Position numbers and translations under genes: made by a program. Shown here one piece after another: positions 20,776 to 32,185 of a stretch of DNA of 64,000 bases. The notes under the pieces are model-generated. The model was not told where the DNA came from and made no database searches. It was given only the letters and a program-made list of their open reading frames with translations. The stretch comes from Piezodorus guildinii (Eukaryota > Arthropoda > Insecta > Hemiptera > Pentatomidae): positions 33,586,386-33,650,385 of the forward strand of contig CM041292.1 of NCBI GenBank assembly GCA_023052935.1, in the 5' to 3' direction. Each line of letters starts with the position of its first letter. Position 1 is the first letter of the stretch.

Positions 20776-21508
20776 TATATTTAAGCCCTGTCAGACTATT
20801 TTAACCAGAAGGAAACATAATCTTAAAACCATTAAATTTTACATCAATATAGCGAGTTTAATCAAAATCCTTTGAGCCGTTTTTTAAAAAATCTTTTTTT
20901 TTCCATATTTTTTTCCAAGTGTGATCAGCAAATGTTGCCAGAAAGGTGTCGGGATCGGTAGGGATATCGGCGGTATAGAGGATGTAGAGGACGGGTCCCA
21001 AGACGCTGCCTTGAGGAACACCGGCCTCAACAGTATAATCTTTGGAAAATTCTAAACCACAGCGAACTCGGAAGGAGCGGTTTGATAAATAGGACCGGAG
21101 GACTAGGTATAAGAATTGGGGTAAATGGGTTTTGAGCTTAAAGAGCAATCCCGGGTGCCACACCCGGTCAAAAGCTTGCGCTATGTCCAAAAAGGCACCC
21201 GAACAATACTCCTTGCACTCAAGGGCTAAGGAAATGTGGTCTACAACTTGAGAAAATCTAAATAAAAAGGTGCAAAATGAATGGTATAAGTGGCTCTTCT
21301 GGTAAGCCGATTTTGAAATAGTTATCTTAAATTTGAAATTTCAGTTTCGTACGACTGCGCTAGACTTACCACACACACACACACGGACAGATACACAGAA
21401 CTTTATTCGGGACTTGGTCATTTCCGCCAAAAACTGGAATCTAAAATTTTCACGATCGCAATACATTCCCTTACTATATATTTCATATATAGGTTAGTGA
21501 AAGTAAAA
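20776..21508 (-). mobile_element. Family A copy, inverted, interrupted by a LINE fragment
   Basis: Left part 20776-20897 (TAAGCCCTGTCAGACTATTT, then ATATAGCGAGTTTAATCAAA) and right part 21256-21508 (GGTGCAAAATGAATGG, a CA tract at 21371-21382, GTTAGTGAAAGTAAA at the end) are adjacent pieces of family A. A jockey-like LINE fragment sits between them. The 3' third of the element is missing on the left. Confidence 0.78.
20898..21252 (-). pseudogene. jockey-like LINE fragment with A tail, inserted in family A
   Basis: Minus-strand translation gives VVDHISLALECKEYCSGAFL, then DIAQAFDRVWHPGLLFKLKT and later EAGVPQGSVLGPVLYILYTA. This is the RT palm from the first catalytic aspartate (the D of AFLDIAQAFD) to just past the second motif. 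That motif reads TFADHT where functional enzymes have ADD. Directly after it come TGG and A-rich runs ending in 11 A's. An AAAATC-type sequence occurs at both junctions, suggesting a short target duplication. The fragment lacks both the 5' part and the normal 3' end. Confidence 0.82.
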
Positions 21509-21957
21509 CAGCTAAGCACATCTACTTCCTAATCTTATTTATCAGAATCTGAGTGCTTTCTTTTTGTTTTTTTATCAATGCTAGTAAAATGTAACGTGTA
21601 AAGTACCTTTTAACCTTATTGCTCCATTTCACAGCTCACAAAAGAGCCGTAAAGACCATGTAGGCGACATGGTTTCAATACAAAAAAAACCTTGAGAATC
21701 CGAATGAAGATGCTAAAAGTAAAAGTAACTTTAGAAGCAGCTATTCCTCACTATCATTAATGTTCGCGTGCCAGGATCAAGCGATCTTTGCCTTGCCCAA
21801 CCGCTCTAAGATAAGTTCACATTCGTCAGGACGGGTATAAAAACTGTAATCTAATCTAAATCCTTGCTCTCTTAAATGTTAAAGGTTCCTCTAAACCATC
21901 GAAACATCTTAGGAAGAGGAATCGTAAACAGGATCTGGAAAAAGTGCGTTTTGATCT
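21509..21957. other. Unrecognised spacer
   Basis: A patch near 21740-21830 (GTGCCAGGATCAAGCGATCT, TTGCCTTGCCCAACCGC) is richer in GC but gives no protein or repeat that I know. Confidence 0.4.
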
Positions 21958-22400
21958 GAAAAAACGCTGCATATTATTACACAATGGTATATTATTTATA
22001 AACAATTATTTTAGAGTATAACTGACTGATATGAAAAGAAATAAATAATTCAAAGGAAAATGGTCAACCAACACTGTTAATTTTAAAACGATATATCTCT
22101 GTTATTTCTCAACCGATTTCAATGATTCTTTTTATGTTTTGTAGAAAATTTGATTTTCTTTTGAATATTTATCAATTTATATTTATTTATTTTCAACAAT
22201 AACTGAGTTATCTATAAAGCTGGGCGTACATATAAATGACATTGATTTTTTTTTTCTATTTGATAATTAATAGCGGTGTCCTGATTCTAAAACTCCATAT
22301 AATTTTTTCTCAATCTTCAAAAATAACCGAGTTATATGCGTGTATTAATTAATTTTATGTATGTGCTCATAGTAATTATGTGTATTTTCTTTTGTTCAGT
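21958..22400 (+). mobile_element. Family B, left half only
   Basis: AAAAAACGCTGCATATTATT and ACACAATGGTATATTATTT reproduce the family B end. Inside are CTCTGTTATTTCTCAACCGA and two GAGTTAT units (22205 and 22329), as in the left half of the 11-kb copy. The right half is missing. Confidence 0.6.
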
Positions 22401-23740
22401 CTAAACTTGTATTAATTTTCTTGTTTGTTTTTTTATTTTATTAATTCATTTGTAATAAATTATATTCTGAGTAACTATTCTTTTATATTTGACATGCATA
22501 GGCAGACTAAAATTTCATTGCTTTCTTTTCAAACGTCACCCGAACTATTTTCTTTCTGAATTTCTCATCGTTAAACTATTGATATTCAGTGGCAATTTTT
22601 TTTTTAAGGATAGGAATTTTCCATTTTAAATAGGAAAATTTAGTTGTGAGGTAGGGGTTATTTTAGTACAGAAACTGTGAGTTAATAGCACAAGAAGGTA
22701 TTTAGTACACGTAGTAGTATTTTTAATAAGCCATCATTAATTATTTTTTTATTATTATTATTTTTTTTTATGGCTGTCATTTCGGGGTGGAAATTTTGCT
22801 CTTTGTCTCTTATCCTCCCTCCTCTCACCACTATGGATCAAATGAAACCGCAACGTTATATAAGATTTTGTCTAAAAAAAAAAAAAAGTCCTGATAATTT
22901 TATAAAGGTTGAATATGTAAAACCGTCCTAACATATGAATCATGTACATGGGAATGAGTCGTTCTTGATTTATTAAAGACTTAGACAGTTTCTAGTATGT
23001 TTTGAAGAATTTAATTTATTTAAAAAATATATTCTAATTTATTTTCATATCAAGATCACACAAGCAACCTACGTAATAAGGAAATCAACGGTCTGAGATT
23101 TTCACATGGTCACAGAGAAAACCCCATTCTTGGGCAAAGGATTATATTATCTCGACGGATTTAAGGCTAATTGAGTGAATATCAAGGATTCCTAATAATT
23201 CTCTGCATCTTGGCGAGAAAGTTCAAAATCCGAGTAGAGAAAACAAAGATTCGATCATGTGTTCACAGTGTGCTGGATTAACCTAATAGGCAATGTAGAA
23301 AACTGCCCATGGGATATTTTTCTTTTTTAACAAAAAAGGAAAGTGGCTTTAAAGGAAAACAATTTCACAAAATAATCTTATGAGGTTCATATTTACTTTC
23401 TCTCCAATACATAATACAAAGACCCTGACGCTAACTCCTTGAGTGTTACTCGACGATTTTTCAATACGACTTAACAGACTTTCTATTTAAATATTCAAAT
23501 GTTGACAGTTAATTATTGTCAATGTGGATAAAATAATGATAAATAAGAAAGCGCATTTGGAAGATTTTTTCAAATATTGTAATTAAGAAGCAACAGTTAA
23601 AGAGGAAATTTTCGGATACACTGGTGCTAGTGTATAAAACTTAATACAAAATTCAAAGCAATTAAAAATTGAGATAGTTATTTCACAAACTGTTAATACA
23701 GTAACATCTATACACAATTTGATTTATTATTATAAAATCT
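22401..23740. other. AT-rich DNA, nothing recognised
   Basis: No coding frame of note and no match to the other repeats in the window. Confidence 0.5.
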
Positions 23741-23744
23741 GTTT

Positions 23745-24008
23745 TAATTAAATTAGATCAAGGCGTTGGCACAAAAACAAACAACTCAGCCTTCTATGCT
23801 CAAAGTCGCAGGTTCAAACTCGGCAGATAGACTTAGGATCTATTAAAGGGAGTAAATTAACAAGTGAATTGGTATTTCTGAACCTGAGCCATGTGAGGTA
23901 CTCGTTATAGATCCCTATCCTAATTAAACCTAGATAGGCATTTAGGACTTACACTGTAGCAGTGTCCGATTAGCTACAGTAGCATTAACTACCATTAAAT
24001 AAATAAAC
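23745..24008 (+). repeat. SINE-1, full-length copy
   Basis: The head is degraded (CAACTCAGCCTTCTATGCTC) but keeps the B-box GCAGGTTCAAACTCGGCAGA. The body has GAGGTACTCGTTATAGATCC. The tail has AACCTAGATAGGCATTTAGG, TGTCCGATTAGCTACAG and AAATAAATAAAC. Confidence 0.8.
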
Positions 24009-24317
24009 TATATAAAAATTAGATATCAACTCTATGATTCAACTTCCTAGCGTTTTTAATATTATTAATAATAATAAGTATAATGCTTAAATGATCTAGT
24101 TAACAACAAATATTTTGAGTCCTTTCGGATATGCCATATTAATTATTTTAATATGTTATAATATGTAACTTCTAAAAATATATTTCAACTGTTTAAAGAT
24201 CAAATGGAATAACGAATTACATAAAATATTATATAACTCACTAATGAATCAGATCCAAAATAAATCGTTCGCTCCACTTACCTAAAACAAAAAAAAAAAA
24301 ATATATTAAACACATTG
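24009..24317. other. AT-rich spacer
   Basis: No gene or repeat recognised. Confidence 0.5.
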
Positions 24318-24440
24318 TATATATAACATTGAATTAGGGCTTATATGCCATTTTTTAAATACTTTTCTTCCTCTAAAGTACTTTTAATTTTGTTGTTTCA
24401 AAAAAATTAACCATATCATCGTGTTAGCATTAATATCTCG
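24318..24440 (+). mobile_element. Family A interior fragment
   Basis: GAATTAGGGCTTATATGCCA, CTTTTCTTCCTCTAAAGTAC and TTTTAATTTTGTTG match the block GGGCTTAAATGCCGATATTT to TAAAGTACCTTTAATTTTGT of family A. It ends at a (TA)n region. Confidence 0.6.
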
Positions 24441-24474
24441 TATATATACATATATATGTATATATATCTTAGAC

Positions 24475-24477
<3 letters not shown>

Positions 24478-24541
<64 letters not shown>
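24478..24541. repeat. (TA)n microsatellite
   Basis: A perfect run of about 31 units, preceded by a smaller TATATAC/TATATG cluster at 24440-24466. Confidence 0.97.
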
Positions 24542-24545
<4 letters not shown>

Positions 24546-24704
24546 ATATATAAATGTAATAGCTTAGTAAGCAATTCTATTTCAAATGTATAACTAACAA
24601 AAATTATTTTGAAAGAAATATTGGATTTTATACCAATGCATTCAACAAGACTGTATGTCCATAAACGAACTAACTATACATTACTGTAAGATATGTTTAT
24701 TTTA

Positions 24705-25495
24705 GTTCTTACTTTCACTTATCTATTAATGAAAACTAGCTATTTCGTTGTAAAATTTATTGGGCTTTAAAATAATGTAGATTTCATTCTGATTGAAATA
24801 GTATAATAGGGCTTAAATGTTGATATTTTAAATTTTCTTCTTCTAAAATACTTTTAATTTTGGAGTTACAAAAAACTAAAAACATTTCAGCTATATAGGA
24901 TTGATAAGAAGTGACGAAATATAAAACTTGAACGAATTTAATAACCAACTAAAGGTGAAATGAACAAATATATTTTTGTATGCAATTTTTTTAAATTTTT
25001 TTGTATGCAAACATGTATGTGGGGTTTTTTAAACATAAGAACTGTAATAAAGATGCATTATACACCTTTGGACAGCTAAAGATTGTTGAAAAAATATTAT
25101 CTCTATATATATTAAAGTTGTAAAAGATAATGGACAGTGAAGAAAAGTGGATAAATCTAAGTGATTGTAGAATATAATAATATAATAGATTATATTATTT
25201 ATAATAGATTTTCAGTTTATGCTTGGATATGGCTCAGTAAAGCCCTGATGATGGCTCACAAGCTTGAGCCGAAACGTCGGCAAAATTAAAATATTTAGAA
25301 AAAGACTGACTCTTGATTATTCCGCCTATTACAATAGATTACTTAATAAAACACATGTATCCATCGAAACTTAAGGTAATTGATTTTTCAACCGTTTTTC
25401 GTCACTAACTGATATTATAAACTAAATAATAATTTAAATAAATCATAGTAAGTTAAAGTCCTGTGTTATAAGCACCAGATTTTCAAACATAATTT
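24705..25495 (+). mobile_element. Diverged family A copy split by a Penelope-like insertion
   Basis: It starts near TACTTTCACTTATCTATTAA and continues TTGGGCTTTAAAATAATGTA, TTAAATTTTCTTCTTCTAAA and GAACATAAGAACTG-like blocks. It ends TAAGTTAAAGTCCTGTGTTA then AAGCACCAGATTTTC. The 5' third with the microsatellite is missing. A 122-bp foreign segment splits it at 25211-25332. Confidence 0.68.
25211..25332 (+). mobile_element. Penelope-like tail with hammerhead-type motif, nested in family A
   Basis: Flanked by the 8-bp duplication AATAGATT (25203-25210 and 25333-25340). It contains GCC-CTGATGA (25242-25251), a stem GGCTC/GAGCC (25253-25257 and 25266-25270), then GAAACGTC (25271-25278) and GGC (25279-25281). 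These are the parts of a hammerhead ribozyme: stem I GCC/GGC, the core CTGATGA and GAA, and a minimal ACGT stem III with cleavage expected after GTC. The 3' part, AAAATTAAAATATTTAGAAA then AGACTGACTC, is shared with the copy at 32.5 kb. Hammerheads are known in Penelope-like elements; activity here is inferred. Confidence 0.7.
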
Positions 25496-26600
25496 AAATA
25501 TTCTTGTGAACTCTTAAATAAATGTGTCTAACAGTTATTTTTCTTAACATTTAAAAAAATATTTTGTTATCCTTTAATGTAAGGTTCATTCTTTATTCAC
25601 GCAGCAATACCTGAGAACTGTGTAAAATTTAGAATTATACCTTATGCTCACATCTCCTTGATTCTTAGTGGAGTAAAGATAAATGTTAATTAATTACAAA
25701 ACAGTATAAATATATTTTTTTGTTCAGAACAAGGAAAATAAGTATTTGTTTATTTGTCTTTACTATTGTTTTGGCCTTTGCGGTTGGACACAGAACGTTA
25801 TTACCGTGCCAAAGGCCACGCTGGGGTACAAAGGGGTCATGGGCGTAGCCAGCAGATTTCCCAACCCAAGCTATTAAAGATGTTCACTGCGAGGGATTTT
25901 CCAACCGCTGATTTCAAATCTTTTAAATAGAACAAGTGCCAAATAAAGGGAGAGCTAGCTAAATGAATCCTCGAAACGTGATATTTTATAAGAGCGAAGT
26001 GTATTTATCAAACCGAGGAAAGTATTCCAATTAAGTGCAATGATTAGATTATTTTAGCCTTAGAAGTCAAGAGAGAGAAATTCAAGGAGAAAGTAGGTTA
26101 AAATAGTTATTAAAAAGTTAGAATCAAAACTTGTATATTTATACCAAATGGGATTGAAGTCTAATAAGGACGACCGATTTTCTAGCAGGAAATAGTGAAC
26201 TAAACGGCTTTTTCTAAGAACTCGAAAAGTGCAACTGTGTCATTATTTGGCTGATGATACCGAAAGTGAGATAGGAGCAATTCGACCCTCGTACGTGAGA
26301 ACCATGATAAGGTCTCGCAACATGTAATCTTTAGCCTAAAATTAGTTATAGCTTCTAAAACTCTATTTTCTGAGGAAAAGAATTAAAAATGCACTAAAAA
26401 AGAATCAGAAATCAAACTCAAGCCGATGATTTTCCTAAGCTCATCTTCTACATTGAAAGGTATCATTCCTATGATTTTCAATATATTTGTACAAAACCAA
26501 TGATGATCGAATAAGTTTTTCAATTAATTTGTAATAGATAATTGAAACCTGAAAGTTATCAAGCTATTAAAATTGTAAAGTAATAAGCATATATTTTTTT
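25496..26600. other. AT-rich DNA with one GC-richer patch
   Basis: The patch at 25768-25900 (TTTGCGGTTGGACACAGAAC, then AAAGGCCACGCTGGGGTACA, then GGGCGTAGCCAGCAG) may be a decayed repeat but has no partner in the window. No coding frame seen. Confidence 0.4.
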
Positions 26601-26607
26601 ATCTCTA

Positions 26608-26880
26608 CAACTTATGAAGTGACTTGGATTCAGTACTTATAAGGATTCGTACTGTTTCACAGCCAATTTATAATTAGGCCTAAATCCCGCTAGGCCACCA
26701 GGTTTCCTCACAATTTAGGGTACCTACTTTATAGAGACTGGGTGTGCCGTAGGTCACCATACCCCAGGATCACTCCACGGCTGAAAGAACAGATTCAGTA
26801 ATTCTGTCTCAGCTGGGGCTCGAACCCGGGACTTGGAGATCAGTAGCCTAATTATCTAACCACTTGGCCTCGCCGCTCCC
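26608..26880 (-). repeat. SINE-2, full-length tRNA-derived SINE
   Basis: On the minus strand it begins GGAGCGGCGAGGCCAAGTGG then TTAGATAATTAGGCTACTGA (A-box AAGTGGTTAGAT), with a perfect B-box GGGTTCGAGCCCC. The body has GGAGTGATCCTGGGGTATGG, AGGAAACCTGGTGGCC and GAAACAGTACGAATCCTTAT, shared with the copies at 32.0 and 36.7 kb. The head resembles tRNA-Leu/Ser but the tRNA fold is broken. Confidence 0.82.
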
Positions 26881-27145
26881 CAAAACGGATTTGCATGATG
26901 TTGGGATTATGTTGTAATTTAATTTCATTTTTTTTTATTTGTTTGGTTATTTTAAATTTACAATATTGTAATAAATAAACAATACTGATACTTATCAAGG
27001 CTTACGTTTCTTTTGCAAAATGGACTCTTGCCGTTTGGTTTTAGTTGAGCTTAAAAACTAAAAATTAGAAGTAAAATATAATTTGACTTTTAAAAGGTTT
27101 GGCTACTACGGAGGTATGCCTGAATGAATAAGCTTACTATATAAG

Positions 27146-27460
27146 ACGTTAATTTCCAAACGTACTAAAGAACATTTTCTACGAAATTTATATTTTAACT
27201 TATTTGTATTCTCATCATTTAGGTTTAGCTAAATCTCCTATTTGACATTATCTAATGATCACTCAATTCCTTTAAAAACTCGATTAAAAATGGATTTTTT
27301 TGGGAAAAGTACTAATTACACGATTAATTTCGTTCCAAATTATAGTAAAACATTTCATTCCATAACTTTAATCTGGTGTTGTTAATATAGTAAAAAAACC
27401 AAACAATGGATATGTTATGGATAGAATAGGTATAGTACCTTTTAGAAAACAACCTCTGAT
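27146..27460. mobile_element. Family C MITE, diverged copy
   Basis: AGACGTTAATTTCCAAACGT at the left and ATAGTACCTTTTAGAAAACA at the right form decayed versions of the 31-bp inverted ends of the 12.8-kb copy. The interiors align: TTATTTGTATTCTCATCATT, GACATTATCTAATGA, ATTTCGTTCCAAAT. Confidence 0.72.
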
Positions 27461-27464
27461 ATAT

Positions 27465-28024
27465 GGAATTGTTAATGAGTTTCACGGATTAAAAAAAAAA
27501 ACTTGTTGCTTCTCTCATTTGAATAATCAGCAATTTTTCCCGTTTTCAATTCCTCACGGACTCATACCATTCTGCCTCTTTGGAATAAAGTTTTCTAGGT
27601 TTGAAAAGATTATGAAAGTTTTCTGGTTGACTTCGCAATGTGTGAAGATAGTAGGGTGCCATATAATAAACAATGGCGGACTACAAATTTATATATTAAT
27701 CACTTTAATTGAAGGCTAAAGCTTGAATAATATATTAAATGGATAATTTGACATAATTATTGTCTCAGTGTTTTAATTTTCTTACCTAATTGAGCTGAAA
27801 ATTTTAAATTACTCTCAACATCAATTCCAAGACTGACAATATTTATATTCGGCTAGATTATTATTGGCCAGTAATTCAATAAAAATGCCAGAAAAAAATC
27901 TGTGAGATTGAAAGAATTAAATGTTAGTTTAATGCCCAAGTCATCATCATCACATTCCAGGAATTGTAAAATACTTGACAATCTAAAACTAATGGTGGAA
28001 AATTACTGTTCCTTATAAAGACAA
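27465..28024. other. Unrecognised AT-rich DNA
   Basis: The 100-codon forward frame starting at 27417 begins inside the MITE and has no recognisable domain. It is not called as a gene. Confidence 0.4.
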
Positions 28025-28027
28025 AAT

Positions 28028-28200
28028 ACAAGATGGGCGGAGATTGTGCTAACCGATAAGAGTAGAAAGGAAGAAGCCAAGGTTCGATTACGGCAGATTA
28101 CACTGCATCAGTAAGATTGTGGCGAAGAGTACACAGTGAGTCCTGGAGCTTGCGAAACCTGGCCTGGCCATTGTCAACAGGGGCTCTTGGTTAATGAGGC
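28028..28200 (+). repeat. Possible SINE head
   Basis: GGGCGGAGATTGTGCTAACC and CCAAGGTTCGATTACGGCAG have the spacing of polymerase III A and B boxes. The following sequence to about 28330 is GC-richer than the surroundings (CGGCGGTTACC) without a partner in this window. Confidence 0.35.
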
Positions 28201-28698
28201 AACCACACCTTCACCTCAGCTTAGAAAGCAGGATCGTGAAAGGTGAACTTCTTCGCGGTATCTTCTTCATTGTTCTCTCTTCGGGGATCTAGGGTCGTCC
28301 CTACCGCAGTCGGGAAACGGCGGTTACCTCTTCTACATGTAAAACCGCTTTACACAATAGCGTGTCGCATCTTCCTACTCTTGCGAAACTTTATTTTTTC
28401 CACTGTATGATACGGTAAGAAAAAGTATTTCTATCGAGAGAAAAAAAAAAAAAATCACTTCAAATCGAAATATTCTACTTTTCAAGGTCTCTTGTGTCCT
28501 GCAAAATATCCTGCGTATCTGGTTAGTCTTTTTGTGTGAAAACAGAATCATAAAAATACGGTAAGTATACGCTGGGTGCTTGGGTAGAGCCTGATTTACA
28601 GAGGCTGGCGCTAAGGTTTGATAATATTTCACCGCCTCCCACCTTGTTTATATGTTCTACAAAAGTCTAAGGCTTCTCTAAGAAATAGTAATACTTGT

Positions 28699-29592
28699 GT
28701 TTTTACTTTCACTTACTATATATAGTAAGTACTATATATAGTAAAATTTTTGAATTCCAGTTTTCAACGAAAATACAAATTTTAGGGTCCCCTGAGTCCA
28801 AACAACCAAGTCCCACAAAAAGGTATGAGTGTGTGTGTGGTAACTCCCGGTAGAAAACGGTAAGTCCTATGAAACTGAAATTTCATATTTAAGACAAATA
28901 TACGCCCGAGACGTTACAAAACCTTTTTCATCAAAATGAGCTTACCAGAAGAGCCACTTTATACCATGCATTTTGCACCTTTTTTCGATTTTCTCGAAAA
29001 CGGTTCCGACGATTTTGATTAAACTCGCTATATCGATGTAAAATTTAATGGGCTTTAATATCATTTAGGTTTCATGGGATTAAAATGGTCTGACAGGGCT
29101 TAAATGCCAATATTTAAATTTTCTTTCTCTAAAGTACCTTTAATTTTTTTGATTCTATAAAAATAACTATATTATCTTGTTACCACTGATGAATAACAGG
29201 TAAATATATAAATTGAATGAATTCGATACCCAACTAAAGGAGAAAACAGAAAAAATATTTTTTTTTAATGCAATTTTTACTTTTTGAACATAAGAGCAGT
29301 AATATACATGTATGATATACCGTTGGAAAGCTAAAGATTTTAGAAAAAATATTATCTTATACTCGAGCTTTTAAAAGTTAATAGAGAGTGATGAAAAGAA
29401 GATAAAACTAACTGATTATTTTAGATAATAATATAATAGATTTTTTAATAAACACATGTTTATATATAAATTCAATTTAATTAATTCTTTAGTAGTTCCA
29501 CGTATTTTTATCTCTAACTGTATTTGAAAATTTTTCATTGATTTTAAAAATGGAGGTAAGTGAAAGTCGTGTGTTGCCCGCACCAGATTTTT
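28699..29592 (+). mobile_element. Family A copy, near full length
   Basis: It starts TTTACTTTCACTTAC. The palindrome TACTATATATAGTA is present twice (28714-28742), replacing the usual AAGGGGAAGTATTGC sequence. The GT tract is short (28829-28838). It ends GGAGGTAAGTGAAAGTCGTG then TTGCCCGCACCAGATTTTTT. Very similar to copies 1 and 2 apart from this head. Confidence 0.78.
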
Positions 29593-31088
29593 TAATAAAT
29601 AATTGTTGTATCTCAGTTCAGCTTTTGTAATTGTCTATATTTGTGTAATGATGTCGCAATTGTTGGATTCCGCGTACTCCTTCTTAACTGGTTTTCACTA
29701 GCATTAATGACATTCTTTCCTAATGATTTATAAGTAAAATACATTATGATTAAATATTTATTTGAAAAGGAAAACAAAATTGTCTTTATTCCAGTCACAT
29801 CAATTATTTCTGAATTATGGGTAGTAATATAGAGGTATAATATGTCGTTGGAACGTATAAGATTTTAGAAAAAGTTTAATAGATTGTCATTATAAGCGCA
29901 TACACTGATATGTTATTTGTAATGTTTAGAATGAGGGAAGTTATGAGATTTAGTGTTGCCACCGTACTGTATCGTACAAGATTCATTCTTTCATCCAGTA
30001 CTCAACATAATTTTTTTTTTTTAAATTTATTTATAGAGATATATTACAACTTGTTTCATAATAAACAGTAGTAATAGTGATGTGATGCACATCCATACAA
30101 TATATACAGAAAATAATGATAAAGTCAAATTACATCAAATTGGAAATAAATTTCATTATGCCATAAGAATCAAAGAAACAAATTTATTTTCTGTTAGGAA
30201 GTTTTGATGATGTTACATCCCTTTCTTCAGCAAATAATTATACCATTAACTATTGTCTAGTCCAGTTCATATGTGATTTCATATAAACAATATATATGAA
30301 TTGGAGTGGTAAATATTTATGCATGCTATTAGATGCTGAAGAGGAGTGCATATAATTTCGAAATGTTCCTAAAGAAAAAAAAAAATCTTAGATTATTCTG
30401 ATCTAGAGGCCAAAATATTAAATAAATAAAATACTTTGTCAGTAGAGAAAATATAAAGTCTTACACAATGGATTGAAGTTTTTAATATCCAGAATAAAAT
30501 ATTTCTATCGTTTGAGAAATTATTGCTAAAAGGACAATAAATAAATATCAATTTTAAAGGATAAAAAGTAATATTTGAGTTTTTTTTTATTCAGATATGA
30601 AGGAGGATTTTTTTAAAACCAGAATTTAAATTTATTTTTATGAAGTTAAATAAGTTTTTTAAACATGGGATGTTTGGAATTTTCAGCATTAAATATATCT
30701 TGTTTATTGAGGCAGGGACATGTGAGATCCAAACCTGTTTCTTTGTTCCTTATTGCTGCTAATAGAATATCTGACGCAAGATTCTTTATGAGTTATCATC
30801 TCGTGTATATTTTCTCCCCGGGCTATAATTCGATTAAGAATTTATCGAACTTCTGAATGAAAGTTGACGTATCCCATACTTTTAGAAAGTTGCTTTCTAT
30901 AACGAAAAAAGAGATAAAACAGGATAAAAAATAAGTCTTTTTTTGTATTTATATATTTTTTTAATAAAACCAAAAAAAAAAAAAAAAGACGAAGTAAGTT
31001 GAATACAACAGGGCGTTGCCCCCTAACCATTTAGCTTAAAATTTTTTCGATGATGGTACGATTTATACATTTATGAACCGTCTATCAA
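29593..31088. other. AT-rich DNA; possible decayed LINE tail at 30009
   Basis: A T run followed by AAATTTATTTATAGAGATAT and TACAACTTG near 30009-30055 weakly resembles the jockey 3' end TTTATTTATAGTAATTTACA. Short frames at 29613-29798 and 30665-31030 have no recognised motif. Confidence 0.35.
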
Positions 31089-31101
31089 ATATTAGCAACT
31101 T

Positions 31102-31496
31102 TTTTTTTTTTTTTTTTTATTTATTTATAGTAATTTACAACTGTACTAAAGAATACAATAAGTAAATATGTAGAATGAATATAAAAAGTCATGAAAATGT
31201 CTTGAGAAAGAACCACCCAGTGGTAGCACTTCACTAACTATTTTAATACAGTAGGTCCCGAGGCCACCTTCTTTTCAGTCGCCTTGGAGGGTTATCAGGG
31301 ATATCTGAGGAAGATAAATTACGGACAAGTGGGTTTGTATGTGCAGGGAGTTTAGAATGGAAAGAGGAGTATCTATCACGGGCTATGTCTGCAACAAATG
31401 GGATGTTTAGGTCATTATGGAGGATTTCATTTGTGACAAAATAAGGAGCATTCAGGATTTTGCGAAGGATTTTGGATTGTAAGGACTGGATGCGGG
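31102..31496 (-). mobile_element. jockey-like LINE, short 5'-truncated copy
   Basis: Target duplication ATATTAGCAACTT, 13 bp and perfect, at 31089-31101 and 31497-31509. The minus strand ends with TATAAATAAATAAA and an A tail (T run from 31101). Encoded residues include RIQSLQSKILRKILNAPYFV, then HNDLNIPFVADIARDRYSSF and PPRRLKRRWPRDLLY, close to the 16-kb copy. Only the last 80 or so RT residues remain. The frame extending to 31560 continues into flanking DNA. Confidence 0.93.
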
Positions 31497-31509
31497 ATAT
31501 TAGCAACTT

Positions 31510-31960
31510 AAAAAAAATATTGACTGATATTCGAAGCATTAAAAATTTTTGGTTTGGCATTCATGTATACATATCATGGCTTAAATTAGTACAAGTCAAA
31601 ATTTTAAAAAATACGTCCAGCAATAAAGAAACCTCACTGATTTGTTTCAAATATATTGAATACCGTGACATTCCAAATCGATGTCGACATTGTTTCCTTA
31701 AATAAACCTATAGTCAATGAATGATGACTTTTGCTCTTCTGTTGGTATACAATTCAAGTTGTTTTGAAAAAAAAAAAAATTATAGGTAAAAGTTAATGCA
31801 TATTTAGAGCTATTAATTAGTGTTTTTTTTAAATATATTAATTATGAAATTGTAATTTCTAATTTGTAGTGTACCGTAACTTTTTCGAAACAAAGGAGGG
31901 ATGGTATGACTTAGTACATAAAATATTTAGTAATATAAAGCATCTCATTAAAAAAAACTG
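31510..31960. other. AT-rich spacer
   Basis: No gene or repeat recognised. Confidence 0.5.
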
Positions 31961-31965
31961 TATTT

Positions 31966-32185
31966 TCTCATCCCATGAAGTATCTCGCGTTCATTAGATA
32001 TAGTGATTCGTGCTGTTTTTAGGCCCATAAGGATATGATTAGGATATCACTCTTAGCCGCCAGGTTTTTCTTCAATGATTTAAGGGCTGAGTGTGTCCGC
32101 GGAGAGTATTCTACGACTGAAATAATGGAATAAATATATATTCTGTTAGAGCCTGAGTTCTAGCCCGGCACCTGATTAATCCGCT
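31966..32185 (-). repeat. SINE-2 copy, partial head
   Basis: On the minus strand it keeps TTTCAGTCGTAGAATACTCT, AAAAACCTGGCGGCTAAGAG and AAACAGCACGAATCACTATA, shared with the copies at 26.6 and 36.7 kb. The head retains only GCCGGGCTAGAACTCAGGCT, a decayed B-box. Confidence 0.7.

Noticed and set aside
26790..26880. Possible tRNA-Leu/Ser gene on the minus strand
   Set aside because: The cloverleaf is broken and the downstream body is shared with other SINE-2 copies.
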